From JAVWPP01 sp036635835 (lineage in GTDB: Bacteria > Bacillota > Clostridia > TANB77 > CAG-465), in NCBI GenBank assembly GCA_036635835.1, contig JAVWPP010000005.1, positions 1 to 52,578 on the forward strand: a DNA stretch of 52,578 bases, read 5' to 3'. Below, piece after piece: positions 16,837 to 26,807 of this stretch. Positions within the stretch are counted from its first letter, which is position 1; every line of letters starts with the position of its first letter. The translations under genes were made by a program, and so were the position numbers. The notes below the pieces were generated by a model, which was given only the letters and a program-made list of their open reading frames with translations, had not been told where the DNA came from and did no database searches.

Positions 16837-18432
16837 CTATTTTGTCGCTAAAACACATCTCCAAGATATATCTGACATGCTTTGACCTTCCGACTGTCTA
16901 AACGAATATAAATCATTTTTATTTTGTGCAACATTGCTATTACTGCGGTAAAAAGCAACTTTATTTTTTGCTGGATAATATGCTTTACCATATCTCATAC
17001 CATCTATTCCCCATGTATATGTTCCGTTTACAGATGTGCTAGTTTCATATATTGCATCTCCATATTTATGCGCATTAATCTTATAATTTTCAATATCCGT
17101 ATCCGCTTCACTTGAAGAATATACATCTACGCACCTAGTAGAACTATTTTTTTGAAGCTCATCACAGTTATCCTTAAGCGAGCTATTTCCATTTGAAATA
17201 TACGCTGAAACATACTCTGCAGAACCACCATTTATATCATAAACACCAGTAATATTACTAGTTGTACTTTGCTTTTGATTTGTTTTAAATGCATCTATAT
17301 CTCCGCCTCCAGTTTGAAAAGAAGTGTTTCTATTTGCAGTAGGTTCTTTACCTATAGCGTTTGTTAAATACATAACAGCGCCAAACTGAGTACTTGTCAT
17401 ATTCATAGAATCTGCGCCAGTTATTTTTTCTTTATCTGCAACAGCTTTTCCTTTTATAAATGCTTCACTTATAGAAATATTTCTGTCTGATGAATTACCA
17501 GGAACTGATTTATGTCCATCTGACATTTCGAATTTTGCCATCCAAAATCCAGTAAGTTCTCTATCTGAACCATAATTATCTCTTGCATTTCCATCTTGAT
17601 CTTTTCTTCTAACAGGTGAAAAAGCAGGATGCACAATATAGCTATTTGGATTATCTACTCCACCAGATTTTCTTACATCTCCAACATATTTTCCGCCCTC
17701 TAAAAATTTATATAAATTAGCTGAACCTGTTCCTAAAATAACTATATCTACTTTTCCATATTCCTTAGATAAATTAGGTTTTAAAATTCCGGATTTATCT
17801 ACAAGACCTCTATTATCTGAGTACCCTATAATTCCATTTTCATCATCTTTAAGCATGTCCATTTGTCCTCTGTAATACTTAATTCTATATGCAAATCTTG
17901 GAATCCAAACATAATATGATCCATTAGTAGTTTTAGCATTTGCCCATCTTTTATCCTCATAATCATACCACTTTACATCTTTTTCCGAAGTGCTTTCTTC
18001 TTTATTTGCGTAGTCCCATTTAATTGGAGAAAGACCAGGCACAAGCTGTGGCACGCCACCTTTAACATTAGATCCAAGCCCTAAAGCTTTACCCCATTTT
18101 TTCTCTTGCTCGCTTTCGCCAACAAATACAAGCTCTCCATTTATAATCTCAATCTTGTTATAGTACTCATCGCCCATACTAGGTATGTACTCTTTCATGC
18201 CAGCTTTACTTGCGTTAATATCTTTTTTTGCAAGTAGTCTATCTTCTGTAAGGTGAGACAACATGGTAGTATTTATTTCAGTTTTAAAATTAGAAATATC
18301 TGTTTTAAAACGTGCTTCTTTAGCTTTGTCTATTGGATTATTTGCACTTAAACTAACAACCACAACGCCTGCTAATATAATCATTACTAAAACAGTAATT
18401 ACAAGAACTATTAAACTCATTCCTTTTTTCAT
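16837..18432 (-). CDS. Pilin-like secreted protein with C-terminal FGE/C-type-lectin-like domain
   Basis: A 531-residue protein. Residues 1-40 resemble a type IV pilin/pseudopilin leader: KKGMSLIVLVITVLVMIILAG, a short basic start and a hydrophobic helix. The first part contains WYDYEDKRWANA and YVWIPRFAYRIKYY. The C-terminal half contains LTGFWMAKFEMS, GVYDINGGSAEYVSAY and a terminal SWRCVLA. This is the layout I recall from an abundant uncharacterised family in gut Clostridia, and it resembles the formylglycine-generating-enzyme/C-type lectin fold; that is inference from motifs. The start is the ATG at 18432 after AGAGAGG. A longer in-frame start would overlap the preceding gene. No pilus machinery or reverse transcriptase lies nearby. 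Confidence 0.7.
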   Translation of the reverse strand: MKKGMSLIVLVITVLVMIILAGVVVVSLSANNPIDKAKEARFKTDISNFKTEINTTMLSHLTEDRLLAKKDINASKAGMKEYIPSMGDEYYNKIEIINGELVFVGESEQEKKWGKALGLGSNVKGGVPQLVPGLSPIKWDYANKEESTSEKDVKWYDYEDKRWANAKTTNGSYYVWIPRFAYRIKYYRGQMDMLKDDENGIIGYSDNRGLVDKSGILKPNLSKEYGKVDIVILGTGSANLYKFLEGGKYVGDVRKSGGVDNPNSYIVHPAFSPVRRKDQDGNARDNYGSDRELTGFWMAKFEMSDGHKSVPGNSSDRNISISEAFIKGKAVADKEKITGADSMNMTSTQFGAVMYLTNAIGKEPTANRNTSFQTGGGDIDAFKTNQKQSTTSNITGVYDINGGSAEYVSAYISNGNSSLKDNCDELQKNSSTRCVDVYSSSEADTDIENYKINAHKYGDAIYETSTSVNGTYTWGIDGMRYGKAYYPAKNKVAFYRSNSNVAQNKNDLYSFRQSEGQSMSDISWRCVLATK

Positions 18433-18466
18433 TTGTATTTTACCTCTCTTTGATATAATAAATATT

Positions 18467-18889
18467 TTAAAAACTATTTTCATAGATATCTAATATTTTG
18501 CTTATTTTTTCACTGCCAGCTACTTGCCATGCATAATTTTTATACTTATTGTAATTAAACTTACTTATAGGCAAAAGATTAAATTTTCTCTTAACTTTTA
18601 AAAGCTCAGATCTATACTCTTTTTTCATTTGCTTAAATGCACTTTCTGGATCTTTAAATACTGCCTGTCCATATTTATTAGCGCCAATTTTATATGATGC
18701 ATTACTTCCAAACATACTTAAATCTACGGCACCTTTTACATTGTTTGAGACTGTATATTCCTTTATACTTTTTTTACTATCTAAGTACTTAGGTAAGCTA
18801 ATATATATTCCAATTAATATAACGCACAAAATAGATATAAAACATATCAGACTGTATATAATTTTTCTGCTACTTTTAATTTTTTTCAT
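18467..18889 (-). CDS. Small membrane-anchored protein, function unknown
   Basis: A 140-residue protein: a basic start, one membrane helix (about residues 10-31), then a soluble domain with IGANKYGQAVFKDP and a C-terminal YAWQVAGSEKISKILDIYENSF-type ending. I recognise no function, although the GANKYGQAVF and LDIYENSF motifs recall a recurring hypothetical family in gut Clostridia. The ATG follows GAGGT at 9 nt. It is 34 nt upstream of the pilin-like gene in the same direction with its own promoter, so the two probably form an operon and may be functionally linked. Confidence 0.65.
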   Translation of the reverse strand: MKKIKSSRKIIYSLICFISILCVILIGIYISLPKYLDSKKSIKEYTVSNNVKGAVDLSMFGSNASYKIGANKYGQAVFKDPESAFKQMKKEYRSELLKVKRKFNLLPISKFNYNKYKNYAWQVAGSEKISKILDIYENSF

Positions 18890-18910
18890 ATATCTATGAC
18901 CTCATTTTAA

Positions 18911-18940
18911 ATTATATCACAAGTGAATTTTGATTTACAA
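18911..18940 (-). promoter_or_regulatory. Promoter of the small membrane protein / pilin-like operon
   Basis: On the minus strand, TTGTAA (18935-18940), an 18-nt spacer and TATAAT (18911-18916) lie about 22 nt before the ATG. Confidence 0.55.
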
Positions 18941-18969
18941 TGCTATATTATTTTTTTTGAAAAATATAC

Positions 18970-18997
18970 AAAAAAGATACCTAAATTAATAGGTACC
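18970..18997 (-). terminator. Intrinsic terminator after the glucan-synthase-like genes
   Basis: On the minus strand, GGTACCTA pairs with TAGGTATC (8 bp, one G-U) and is followed by TTTTTT. It lies 12 nt past the stop of the GH94-type gene. Confidence 0.75.
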
Positions 18998-19008
18998 TTG
19001 TTTATAGG

Positions 19009-21042
19009 TTAATACATTTTTTTAGTATCTTCACCTGTTAAATAATCTTCAATAACCTTATACATCCAGCCAGATGAACCAGTATACCAGCTCCATCCGC
19101 CTCTGCCTTTATGTTCTGAATTTGAATACACATCTGCAGTTACAACAAAAGGTTCTACTTTATATTTATCTGCTATTTTTTTATTTTCTCCATGATATAT
19201 TGGATTTAATAATTTTAAAATATCTAGTCCTTTTTCTTTTTCGTTCAACTCAAAATATGCTTTAGCAAGCCAAATTGCGCCATGAGTATATTGACCTCCG
19301 TTTTCCCTTATACCGGGCACATATGCACGAATATATCCAGGCTCATCTACCATATTATCTATTGGAGGATATAGCAGTCTAATAAGCTTATTATCTCTGT
19401 CTACAAGGTATTTTTCTACACTTTGCAGTGAAGATTCTATTTCTACTTTGCAGTCTTTATATTCTTTTAATGCTATAGCACCCCATGCCTGAGATATTAA
19501 ATCTATCATACACTCATCATTTGTTTTAGAACCAAGGACAGCTCCGTTTTCAAAATATGCTCTTACAAAATAATCTCCATCCCATGCGTTTGCAATAACT
19601 GAATGTTTTAATGCATGTCTTTCAGTTTCAAATAGATTGGCTGTTTCATTATCTTTTTTAATTTTTGCTATTTTAATAAACCTTTTTAAAACATCCATCA
19701 TAAAGAAAGTAAGCCAAACAGATTGACCTCTTATTGAGCTAAATCCATCATTCCAATCTCCATCTCCAATATCTAAAAGTCCATTTTTCTTATCTTTTCT
19801 ACTAAGCCCATACTTTATAGCTCTCAAACAGTGTTTATATACTGACTCTTCAACATCTATATTTGCAAAATGATCATAAAGTTCTCTATGTGAGCCCATT
19901 TGCTTATTTTCTAAATATTTAGCTTTTTCATCTAGCACTGTTTTATCTCCAGTTATAAATACATATTCACTTGTAACATACGGAAGCCATAAATAATCAT
20001 CACTAAAATATGTTCTTATTCCTCTTCCATTATGTTGATGCCACCAGTGAAGAACATCTCCTTTTTCAAACTGCTTATTTGCGTGTATAAGTATTTGGTT
20101 TCTTGCTCTTTCTGGCCAAGTTCTAAGAAGTGCTAAAACATCTTGAAGCTGATCTCTATATCCATATGCTCCACCTGCTTGATAAAAAGAGGTCCTTGCA
20201 AATATTCTACATGCTATTGTTTGATATAAAAGCCAACCATTAGCCATTATATTTACGTAATTATCTCCAGTTGAAAAATTCTTTTTAACTTTGCTTTTCC
20301 AGTAGTTAATAACATTAATATATTCTGCTTTTGCGTTTTCTAGATCTTTATACTTTTTAACTACTTCATCTAACTTTTCTAAGCCATCTTCAGCTGCTAG
20401 TATAACCGTAAAAGTATATTCTTCTTCGGGTTTTAAAACTATGTTTATTTCCACAGATTTGTCTAAGTATATAGCATCTTTTTCACTTGATGCTATTGCA
20501 ACAACGCTATTTGGAAATTCTTCTGAGTATGGATTTTTCATTATAGTATAATCTTCTAATTGTTTATATATTAAAAAATCTTGCGTCAATTCTTTACTTA
20601 CGCCAAGAACAGGATCTATTTCATAAGTTATATTTACTGTTTTAGTCATCTTACCTGTATTTTTTAAAGATATTATATGTACTTTTACATTATCTTTTTC
20701 AGGTATAAACACATCCATGTTTTTTTCTATATATCCATCATCTTGATTTACTTTTACATATCCAAAACCATATGTTAGATTATATTCTTTATCATAGATT
20801 CCAGTGAATTTTTCACCAACTTTAATATCTGTCCAGTCATTAGACCAGTTTGATATTTTATATTCTCTACTATTTTTAAAAAATGTATATACAATTCCTT
20901 TAGAAGATAATATACTTCCAAAGGTTTCATTTGCTATTACATTACTCCAAGGTAACGGTGTGTTTTTATTATATATGTAATATTCATTTCCGTCTTTTGA
21001 AAATCCACCGTACTGATTAAAAGCTATTATATCGTTTTTCAT
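19009..21042 (-). CDS. GH94-type catalytic half of a cyclic beta-1,2-glucan-synthase-like protein
   Basis: A 677-residue protein of the glycosyltransferase-36/GH94 phosphorylase type. It begins FNQYGGFSKDGNEYYIY and continues with PWSNVIANETFGS, an opening that in NdvB/Cgs proteins lies inside the C-terminal GH94 region. The catalytic (alpha/alpha)6 part contains GYRDQLQDVLALLRT and GDGDWNDGF (about residue 429), the segment that carries the general-acid Asp in cellobiose phosphorylases. In Cgs this domain controls glucan chain length. The ATG has a strong AGGAGG 7-8 nt upstream, and the gene starts 17 nt after the stop of the 1844-residue gene. It is therefore a genuine separate gene, translated in tandem. 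No signal peptide. Confidence 0.82.
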   Translation of the reverse strand: MKNDIIAFNQYGGFSKDGNEYYIYNKNTPLPWSNVIANETFGSILSSKGIVYTFFKNSREYKISNWSNDWTDIKVGEKFTGIYDKEYNLTYGFGYVKVNQDDGYIEKNMDVFIPEKDNVKVHIISLKNTGKMTKTVNITYEIDPVLGVSKELTQDFLIYKQLEDYTIMKNPYSEEFPNSVVAIASSEKDAIYLDKSVEINIVLKPEEEYTFTVILAAEDGLEKLDEVVKKYKDLENAKAEYINVINYWKSKVKKNFSTGDNYVNIMANGWLLYQTIACRIFARTSFYQAGGAYGYRDQLQDVLALLRTWPERARNQILIHANKQFEKGDVLHWWHQHNGRGIRTYFSDDYLWLPYVTSEYVFITGDKTVLDEKAKYLENKQMGSHRELYDHFANIDVEESVYKHCLRAIKYGLSRKDKKNGLLDIGDGDWNDGFSSIRGQSVWLTFFMMDVLKRFIKIAKIKKDNETANLFETERHALKHSVIANAWDGDYFVRAYFENGAVLGSKTNDECMIDLISQAWGAIALKEYKDCKVEIESSLQSVEKYLVDRDNKLIRLLYPPIDNMVDEPGYIRAYVPGIRENGGQYTHGAIWLAKAYFELNEKEKGLDILKLLNPIYHGENKKIADKYKVEPFVVTADVYSNSEHKGRGGWSWYTGSSGWMYKVIEDYLTGEDTKKMY

Positions 21043-21059
21043 ATATCTTTCCTCCTAAA

Positions 21060-24000
21060 CTACTCATTAAAAGCTGTTTTTGCTATTCCTTCTAACGAAG
21101 CGTAATTGCTGTCTATTTCTAAACCTGCAACAAGCTTAAATAGCTGCACTTCTCTTTGATCTAGTTCATCTTCTCGTAATATGTAAACATTACCTTTTGT
21201 ATAGCTCATGTATGATACATTTCTAAGCATATCTAATAAATAATCTTTAATGTGTGTTGTTTTGCTGCTACCTTTATCTTCTTTTATTAAGACAATAACA
21301 TCTATATCAAACTTCTTTTGTTTTACATAGTCCATAAATTTTATTATATCTTTTATAATTACTGCATCTTCTATACTATCTATTTTTACTAGCATTATTG
21401 GTATATCTCCTGAAATGCCATATTTCCATAACATAGATTGTGAATAATTGTTATTCCAATATTCTTCTTTATTTGCTAAGTCTTTTTTACTAAATAATAC
21501 TTTTGCTATTATATTGTTATATTGCATAGCTTCATGTGGCTCTATTCTTAAATATCTAGATACTACACTAGCTTTTTCTGCAGCAAGTTTTGAAAGTTCT
21601 TCTACACCTGCAAAATCTAAAATTGTTGCGCAGTGTGAAATATCATATCTATTATCTGTTACTCCAAGTAAATAATAAAAATCTTTCTTTGAGTATGGTT
21701 TTAATTTTATTACAGTTCTCATAGAAAGCGCAGGCCATAGTGGATATTTACTAATTACATCATCGTAGGCACCATCTTTTTTTATTATTCTTGCTTTTTC
21801 TGTTTCATAATCTACTTGCTCATCTATTCCTATCATTTTTACAAATGTATAAAGCTTAGTTTCAGTTTGTGTTTTTCCTCTTTTTTTAGCTATAAGCACA
21901 TTTAGATCTTTATCATAAAATGATTCTATTTGTAAATTATTAAACGCTGGGTGAACAATGTTTGCAAGATAATCTATCATTGTTAGTTCTACATATGTAT
22001 TTACTACTATTTCTTTAACTTTATCTGAATTATTCTTTAGAGTTATTTTATTCATCTCTAAATTATATTCAGTAGCAACAGTTTTAGAAAGAGTTGTTTC
22101 TATATCTCCATCAGTTCTAGTATATTTACTTGTATCTAAACTAAAATTAACAGCATATTTATCTGGTTTTCTATAGTTTGGATTTAATCCAGCACTCCAT
22201 TTCATACTTGTTGATTTATCTTCAAAAGTAATAAAGTTACCTGCTTCTTCTATATTTTTATATAGTCCTTTATTTATACATTTATCTTTATATTTAATAT
22301 AGCTAGAGCCGTTATCTAAAGTGGTTATAGACATTTTACCATTTGTAAGAATATTAACTTTTGGAATATCTCCATCTATCTTAGAAATATGACCAACAAA
22401 GCTTGTAAATTTACTTATTTCTTTTTGTACAAATACATTATCTTTGTCTGTTATTTTTTCTTTAATTGCGATTTTAATAGGTGTTCTTTCTTTAAGTAAT
22501 ATCTCAGTAGCTTCAATTTCTGGATTTAGATGAAATCTTGATTGCATCTTATTTTCATTAAGAAAATTATTTATAGCTGTAAAAGCCATTCCTTGATGAT
22601 GCGCCATATATGATTTTACCACTTCATTTTTTTGATTATATTTAAGATGCTTTTTAGTAAAATCTATAGCTTCATAAAAGCCAAAAGTTGAATAGCATCC
22701 CATTTGTTTTAATCTTTCTAAATTCATCATAGCTTGCTTTGGTGCTACTGCTAGCATAAGAATTGTTGAGTAAGGCGAAACAACTAAATCATTATTAAGA
22801 CCTCTCTTATATCCAAGCCATGGTATACCAAAAGCTTTATATTGATAATTTAAATCTATATCTTGAGTTGCATATGAAGATTCTGAAATACCCCAAGGTA
22901 TATTATTTATTTTTCCGTATTTTTGCTGACTATATGCTGCAAAATGCATAGCTTCATCTAAAAGTGTATGGCTATATGTCTTCATGAAAAGTGTAGGCAT
23001 GAAATACTCAAACGCTGTACCACTCCATGATGCAAGACCTTTATACCCATCTACAGTTACAATATTTCTAGATAATGCAAACCAATGCTTATGTGATACT
23101 TGATTCATTGCAATAGCAACTAAACTTGTTTGTCTTGCTTCTGATTCTAGCATATCATAAGTACTACCTGCAAGCATTTCTCTTTCAATATCAAAGCCAA
23201 TTGAAAATAGATTTGAATCCTTATCAAAAAGTTTTGTAAAATCTGTTGCATTAATTAATTTATCTATATGTCTTATCATAACATCGATTCTATTTAAATA
23301 TATTGCCTTACTTTTTACTTCTTTTAAAAACTGTTTTGCAACAAATAAATTAGTTACAAAATTTCCGCTATCTACAGTAGATACAAACGCTGGTTTTAAT
23401 ATTTCTAGTGTTCTTGTATCATACCAATTATATAAATGGCCATGCCATTTTGGTAGCTTTGTTATTGTTTTAAATACTTTTTCTAACCTATTTATACAGT
23501 CTTCAATTGTTATAAACTGCATATCATATGCATCTATAATAGCCATTAATCCAAGACCTATGTTTGTAGAAGAAGTTCTTGATACTATTTTAGGTCTTCT
23601 ATTATCTTGATAATTATCTGTTGGAAGATAATTATATGTTTCTATCATAACGCTATCGAAAAATTTCCATGTTCTTTTAGCTACGTCAACTAAATCATCT
23701 TTTTGTTTTTTTGTTAATTCTTGCTTAGATATTTTAACTTTTCTATCTAAACTAAAAGCAAAAGCACAAAGCGGAGCTAAAGCAAACAATATGCATACAG
23801 CAATTTGAGAAAGTTTTTCAGAGCCTGAAATTAGTAATGCTATTACTATTAATAATCCTGCTATAAGATTTGGCCACATTTCCATATAGAAAAACTTCGG
23901 AGTATTCTTTGCAGACTTATCTAAAGATGCTGCAGTAGTCCATTCTAGTAGTTTTTTCTTAGAAACTAGCATTCTATATACAGTTATACATATAGCATGT

Positions 24001-26594
24001 AAATTTGTATATGCTCTATATGGAATAGTTATAAAGTTAAATATCATTTTTAATATATTTGCCTTAAAACCATATATAAGCGGTATATATTGCTTTTGTC
24101 TTACTTGTTTTTCTTTACCGAATATAAGTCCATCTACAGTTGAAAATATCATTCCGTAGTTAACAGCCATAAAGCAAAGTATTAATGCAGTTACAAAGCT
24201 AAGCTCTGGGATAAACGCTGATAAAATTAAATATATCATAATAAATATATCTAAAGTACTTCTTCTTATATTATCAAGCATCTTCCACTTAGAAAGATAA
24301 TTTAAAGGGCTAGAAGGTTTGATCCAACTTGCTATTTGTATGTCTCCTCTTACCCATCTATGATTTCTTTTTGTATATGATATGAAATTACTAGGAAATC
24401 CATCTTGTACTTCTACATCTGATGCAAGACCTGTTTTCATATATGAACCTTCTAAAAGGTCATGACTTAAAACAAGGTTTTCTGGTATTTTATTATCTAA
24501 TAGCTTTTCGAAAAGTGCTATATCATAAATACCTTTACCGGTAAATATAGCTTCCTCAAAACAGTCTTGATATATATTAGATATTGCATTTGTATAAATA
24601 TCTATACCACCAAATCCGCCGAAAACCTTGGAAAATATACTCTTGTTAGCAGCATCAATATCTAGTCCAACAGCTGGCTGAATTAATCCATATCCTTTTT
24701 CAACTCTTCGTTTACTTGCGTCTAATACTGGCTTATTTAATGGATGTGCCATTATACCAACTAGCTCTTTTACACAGTTCATAGCAATAACTGTATCTTC
24801 ATCTATTGTAAAACAATATTTAACTTTAGGTACAATTTCATTAGAAAGATACACATATTTTTCTTTATCTTCTTCTGTCATTTTTCCAAGTAATATTCTA
24901 TTTAAATGAGTAAGTGCTCCACGCTTTCTTTCCCATCCCATAAAGCAGCTTTCGCCTTCGCTATATACTCTTTTTCTATACATAAAGTTAAACCTAGTTG
25001 CTCCATCTTTATCTATAGGGTATTTTTCATTTAGTTTTTCTACTAACTCTTTTCCGTATGCAAAATACTCATCATCTTTTTTTGTATGCTGAACATCTAA
25101 AGCTTTACAGTCTCCAAGTAGCATAAAATATACATTTTCTGATTTGTTAGCTATATATGATACTTCCATTTTTTTAACCATTTCTTCTATTTTAGCTTTT
25201 GAAGAAATTATAGTAGGCATAGCTACAATTACAGAATTTTCTTCATCTATATCTTTATTTTCGTAGCTTATTCTTGGAAGAATTTTTGCTTTTATTAATT
25301 TATGTATTAAATAATTAATAGATTTTTCTCCCATTTCCATAGCTATATAGAAAAATGCTATACTAAGTATTATTTTTAAAAATATATTTGTTGTTGCTAG
25401 TGTTGTTATGCTAAAATATATAGCAAGTGTTAGAGCTACTAATATAATTGACCATGAATATATAACTGGATTTATTTTCTTTAGAGTTTTTCTAAGCGCT
25501 TGCTTTAGCTCACTATTTATACCTAACTTCTTAAGAAGTTTGGGATGAAATTCATCATCTAATAGAAAGGCTCCTACGTGCACTTTTTGTTCATATGAAC
25601 ATTCTACTGCCTTTTTTGCTACATGCATTTCTGACATTTTAGATTTCTTAGCAAGACTAATTACAACATCTCTGTATAAAGCTCTTGTTTTGTAATCCAT
25701 ATTCTCATATTGCTTTGTATACTCGCATTTTAGAACTTCATCTATTTTATTAATAGATTCAAAAACTCTGCTCCAATTAGTAGTACTAATTTTCTTAAGC
25801 GACATTATTGCATTACCTACAAATAGTTTAGTTTTAGCAATTTCACTATGTTGTTTTTCTATTGCTTCTTCTATAGAAAAACCTGCTCTATCTACTTCTA
25901 TCTCTAGATTTTTATATAATTTATCTCCTTGTACTCCTAACATTTTTAGTCTATATGCCATATATTCTATATATGCAGTATTTGAAGTTTTTACTTTTTT
26001 GTGATCCGCAAGCTCACTTTTTAGTATAGCTATATATTTTTCTATATCTACATCCTTTATATTTGCTGCTGTTTTATCTAACAGTTTTTCTACCTTTATT
26101 TTTTGTAGCTGAGATGCATAAATATGTATGCAAACTCTTGCTATAAAGTCTAGTATTGCTAGCTTTAGCATAAAAGGAAGCAGTACAATTTCTTCGAAAG
26201 TAACATACGTTGTTTTTTGATATTCGTTCATAAAATTAGCTAGTGCATATTGATCCACCTGCCCATGGCTATTTTCTAATATTTCTTCTGATAAATATTT
26301 TATTCTTGGTATACTTCTATCTAATTTATCTTTTATGTGAGGAATTCTCTTTATTACTATTGAATTAAACTCCTGCTTTAAAATAGTTATTTCTTGCTCA
26401 ATAATATACATATTATCTAAAATCCACTCACCAGCTGAGTGTAATTGTAATTTTATTTCATTACTTGTATTTAAAATTTCATAAGTTTCTTTTATAGTCT
26501 TATAATTTTTTTCCATTTCTTGATATAATGGGATTAAATATTTTTTCATATAATATAACTGGATATTAATTTTATCCAGTATACCCCCTTCCAT
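21060..26594 (-). CDS. Cyclic beta-1,2-glucan-synthase-like membrane glycosyltransferase (GT84 plus N-terminal part of GH94)
   Basis: An 1844-residue NdvB/Cgs-like protein. Parts in order: a helical N-terminal region; two TMs near 378-420; a processive GT domain with FTIDEDTVIAMN (about 601), SHDLLEGS (about 713) and a QxxRW-like NHRWVRGD (about 748); more TMs (780-860, 910-960); a glucoamylase-like region (about 968-1340); and, from about 1371, the first beta-sandwich of a GH94 module. The rest of GH94 is encoded by the next gene. The substrate is presumably UDP-glucose. The annotated first codon ATG lacks a ribosome site; GAAGGGGG lies just inside, so the true start may be a nearby non-ATG codon or the ATG at residue 16. 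A promoter lies at 26637-26666. Confidence 0.85.
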   Translation of the reverse strand: MEGGILDKINIQLYYMKKYLIPLYQEMEKNYKTIKETYEILNTSNEIKLQLHSAGEWILDNMYIIEQEITILKQEFNSIVIKRIPHIKDKLDRSIPRIKYLSEEILENSHGQVDQYALANFMNEYQKTTYVTFEEIVLLPFMLKLAILDFIARVCIHIYASQLQKIKVEKLLDKTAANIKDVDIEKYIAILKSELADHKKVKTSNTAYIEYMAYRLKMLGVQGDKLYKNLEIEVDRAGFSIEEAIEKQHSEIAKTKLFVGNAIMSLKKISTTNWSRVFESINKIDEVLKCEYTKQYENMDYKTRALYRDVVISLAKKSKMSEMHVAKKAVECSYEQKVHVGAFLLDDEFHPKLLKKLGINSELKQALRKTLKKINPVIYSWSIILVALTLAIYFSITTLATTNIFLKIILSIAFFYIAMEMGEKSINYLIHKLIKAKILPRISYENKDIDEENSVIVAMPTIISSKAKIEEMVKKMEVSYIANKSENVYFMLLGDCKALDVQHTKKDDEYFAYGKELVEKLNEKYPIDKDGATRFNFMYRKRVYSEGESCFMGWERKRGALTHLNRILLGKMTEEDKEKYVYLSNEIVPKVKYCFTIDEDTVIAMNCVKELVGIMAHPLNKPVLDASKRRVEKGYGLIQPAVGLDIDAANKSIFSKVFGGFGGIDIYTNAISNIYQDCFEEAIFTGKGIYDIALFEKLLDNKIPENLVLSHDLLEGSYMKTGLASDVEVQDGFPSNFISYTKRNHRWVRGDIQIASWIKPSSPLNYLSKWKMLDNIRRSTLDIFIMIYLILSAFIPELSFVTALILCFMAVNYGMIFSTVDGLIFGKEKQVRQKQYIPLIYGFKANILKMIFNFITIPYRAYTNLHAICITVYRMLVSKKKLLEWTTAASLDKSAKNTPKFFYMEMWPNLIAGLLIVIALLISGSEKLSQIAVCILFALAPLCAFAFSLDRKVKISKQELTKKQKDDLVDVAKRTWKFFDSVMIETYNYLPTDNYQDNRRPKIVSRTSSTNIGLGLMAIIDAYDMQFITIEDCINRLEKVFKTITKLPKWHGHLYNWYDTRTLEILKPAFVSTVDSGNFVTNLFVAKQFLKEVKSKAIYLNRIDVMIRHIDKLINATDFTKLFDKDSNLFSIGFDIEREMLAGSTYDMLESEARQTSLVAIAMNQVSHKHWFALSRNIVTVDGYKGLASWSGTAFEYFMPTLFMKTYSHTLLDEAMHFAAYSQQKYGKINNIPWGISESSYATQDIDLNYQYKAFGIPWLGYKRGLNNDLVVSPYSTILMLAVAPKQAMMNLERLKQMGCYSTFGFYEAIDFTKKHLKYNQKNEVVKSYMAHHQGMAFTAINNFLNENKMQSRFHLNPEIEATEILLKERTPIKIAIKEKITDKDNVFVQKEISKFTSFVGHISKIDGDIPKVNILTNGKMSITTLDNGSSYIKYKDKCINKGLYKNIEEAGNFITFEDKSTSMKWSAGLNPNYRKPDKYAVNFSLDTSKYTRTDGDIETTLSKTVATEYNLEMNKITLKNNSDKVKEIVVNTYVELTMIDYLANIVHPAFNNLQIESFYDKDLNVLIAKKRGKTQTETKLYTFVKMIGIDEQVDYETEKARIIKKDGAYDDVISKYPLWPALSMRTVIKLKPYSKKDFYYLLGVTDNRYDISHCATILDFAGVEELSKLAAEKASVVSRYLRIEPHEAMQYNNIIAKVLFSKKDLANKEEYWNNNYSQSMLWKYGISGDIPIMLVKIDSIEDAVIIKDIIKFMDYVKQKKFDIDVIVLIKEDKGSSKTTHIKDYLLDMLRNVSYMSYTKGNVYILREDELDQREVQLFKLVAGLEIDSNYASLEGIAKTAFNE

Positions 26595-26636
26595 TTCCGA
26601 TTTCGGATTTTACAAAATTATTTTTAATTTAGATAA

Positions 26637-26666
26637 ATTATATATCAAATGACTATGCTATTGCAA
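26637..26666 (-). promoter_or_regulatory. Promoter of the split glucan-synthase-like operon
   Basis: On the minus strand, TTGCAA (26661-26666), an 18-nt spacer and TATAAT (26637-26642). Confidence 0.55.
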
Positions 26667-26769
26667 GTAACTGATTACATAAACTCCATATTTTTATGTT
26701 ATTTTGTCTGATTTATTTTTTGCAAAAAAATATAGCTGATTTTACAACTATATTCTCTAAAAAAATAAA

Positions 26770-26805
26770 AATGAGCCGGAGATATAATAACCTCTGGCCC
26801 AAATT
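26770..26805 (-). terminator. Probable terminator after typA
   Basis: GAGCCGGAG and CCTCTGGCC pair across about 10 nt with a G-U or A-C mismatch depending on strand. It is T-rich on the minus side and directly follows the typA stop. Confidence 0.5.
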
Positions 26806-26807
26806 TA

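Noticed and set aside
16837..18432. Diversity-generating retroelement target
   Set aside because: The C-terminal fold looks C-type-lectin-like, but no reverse transcriptase or template repeat lies in the window.
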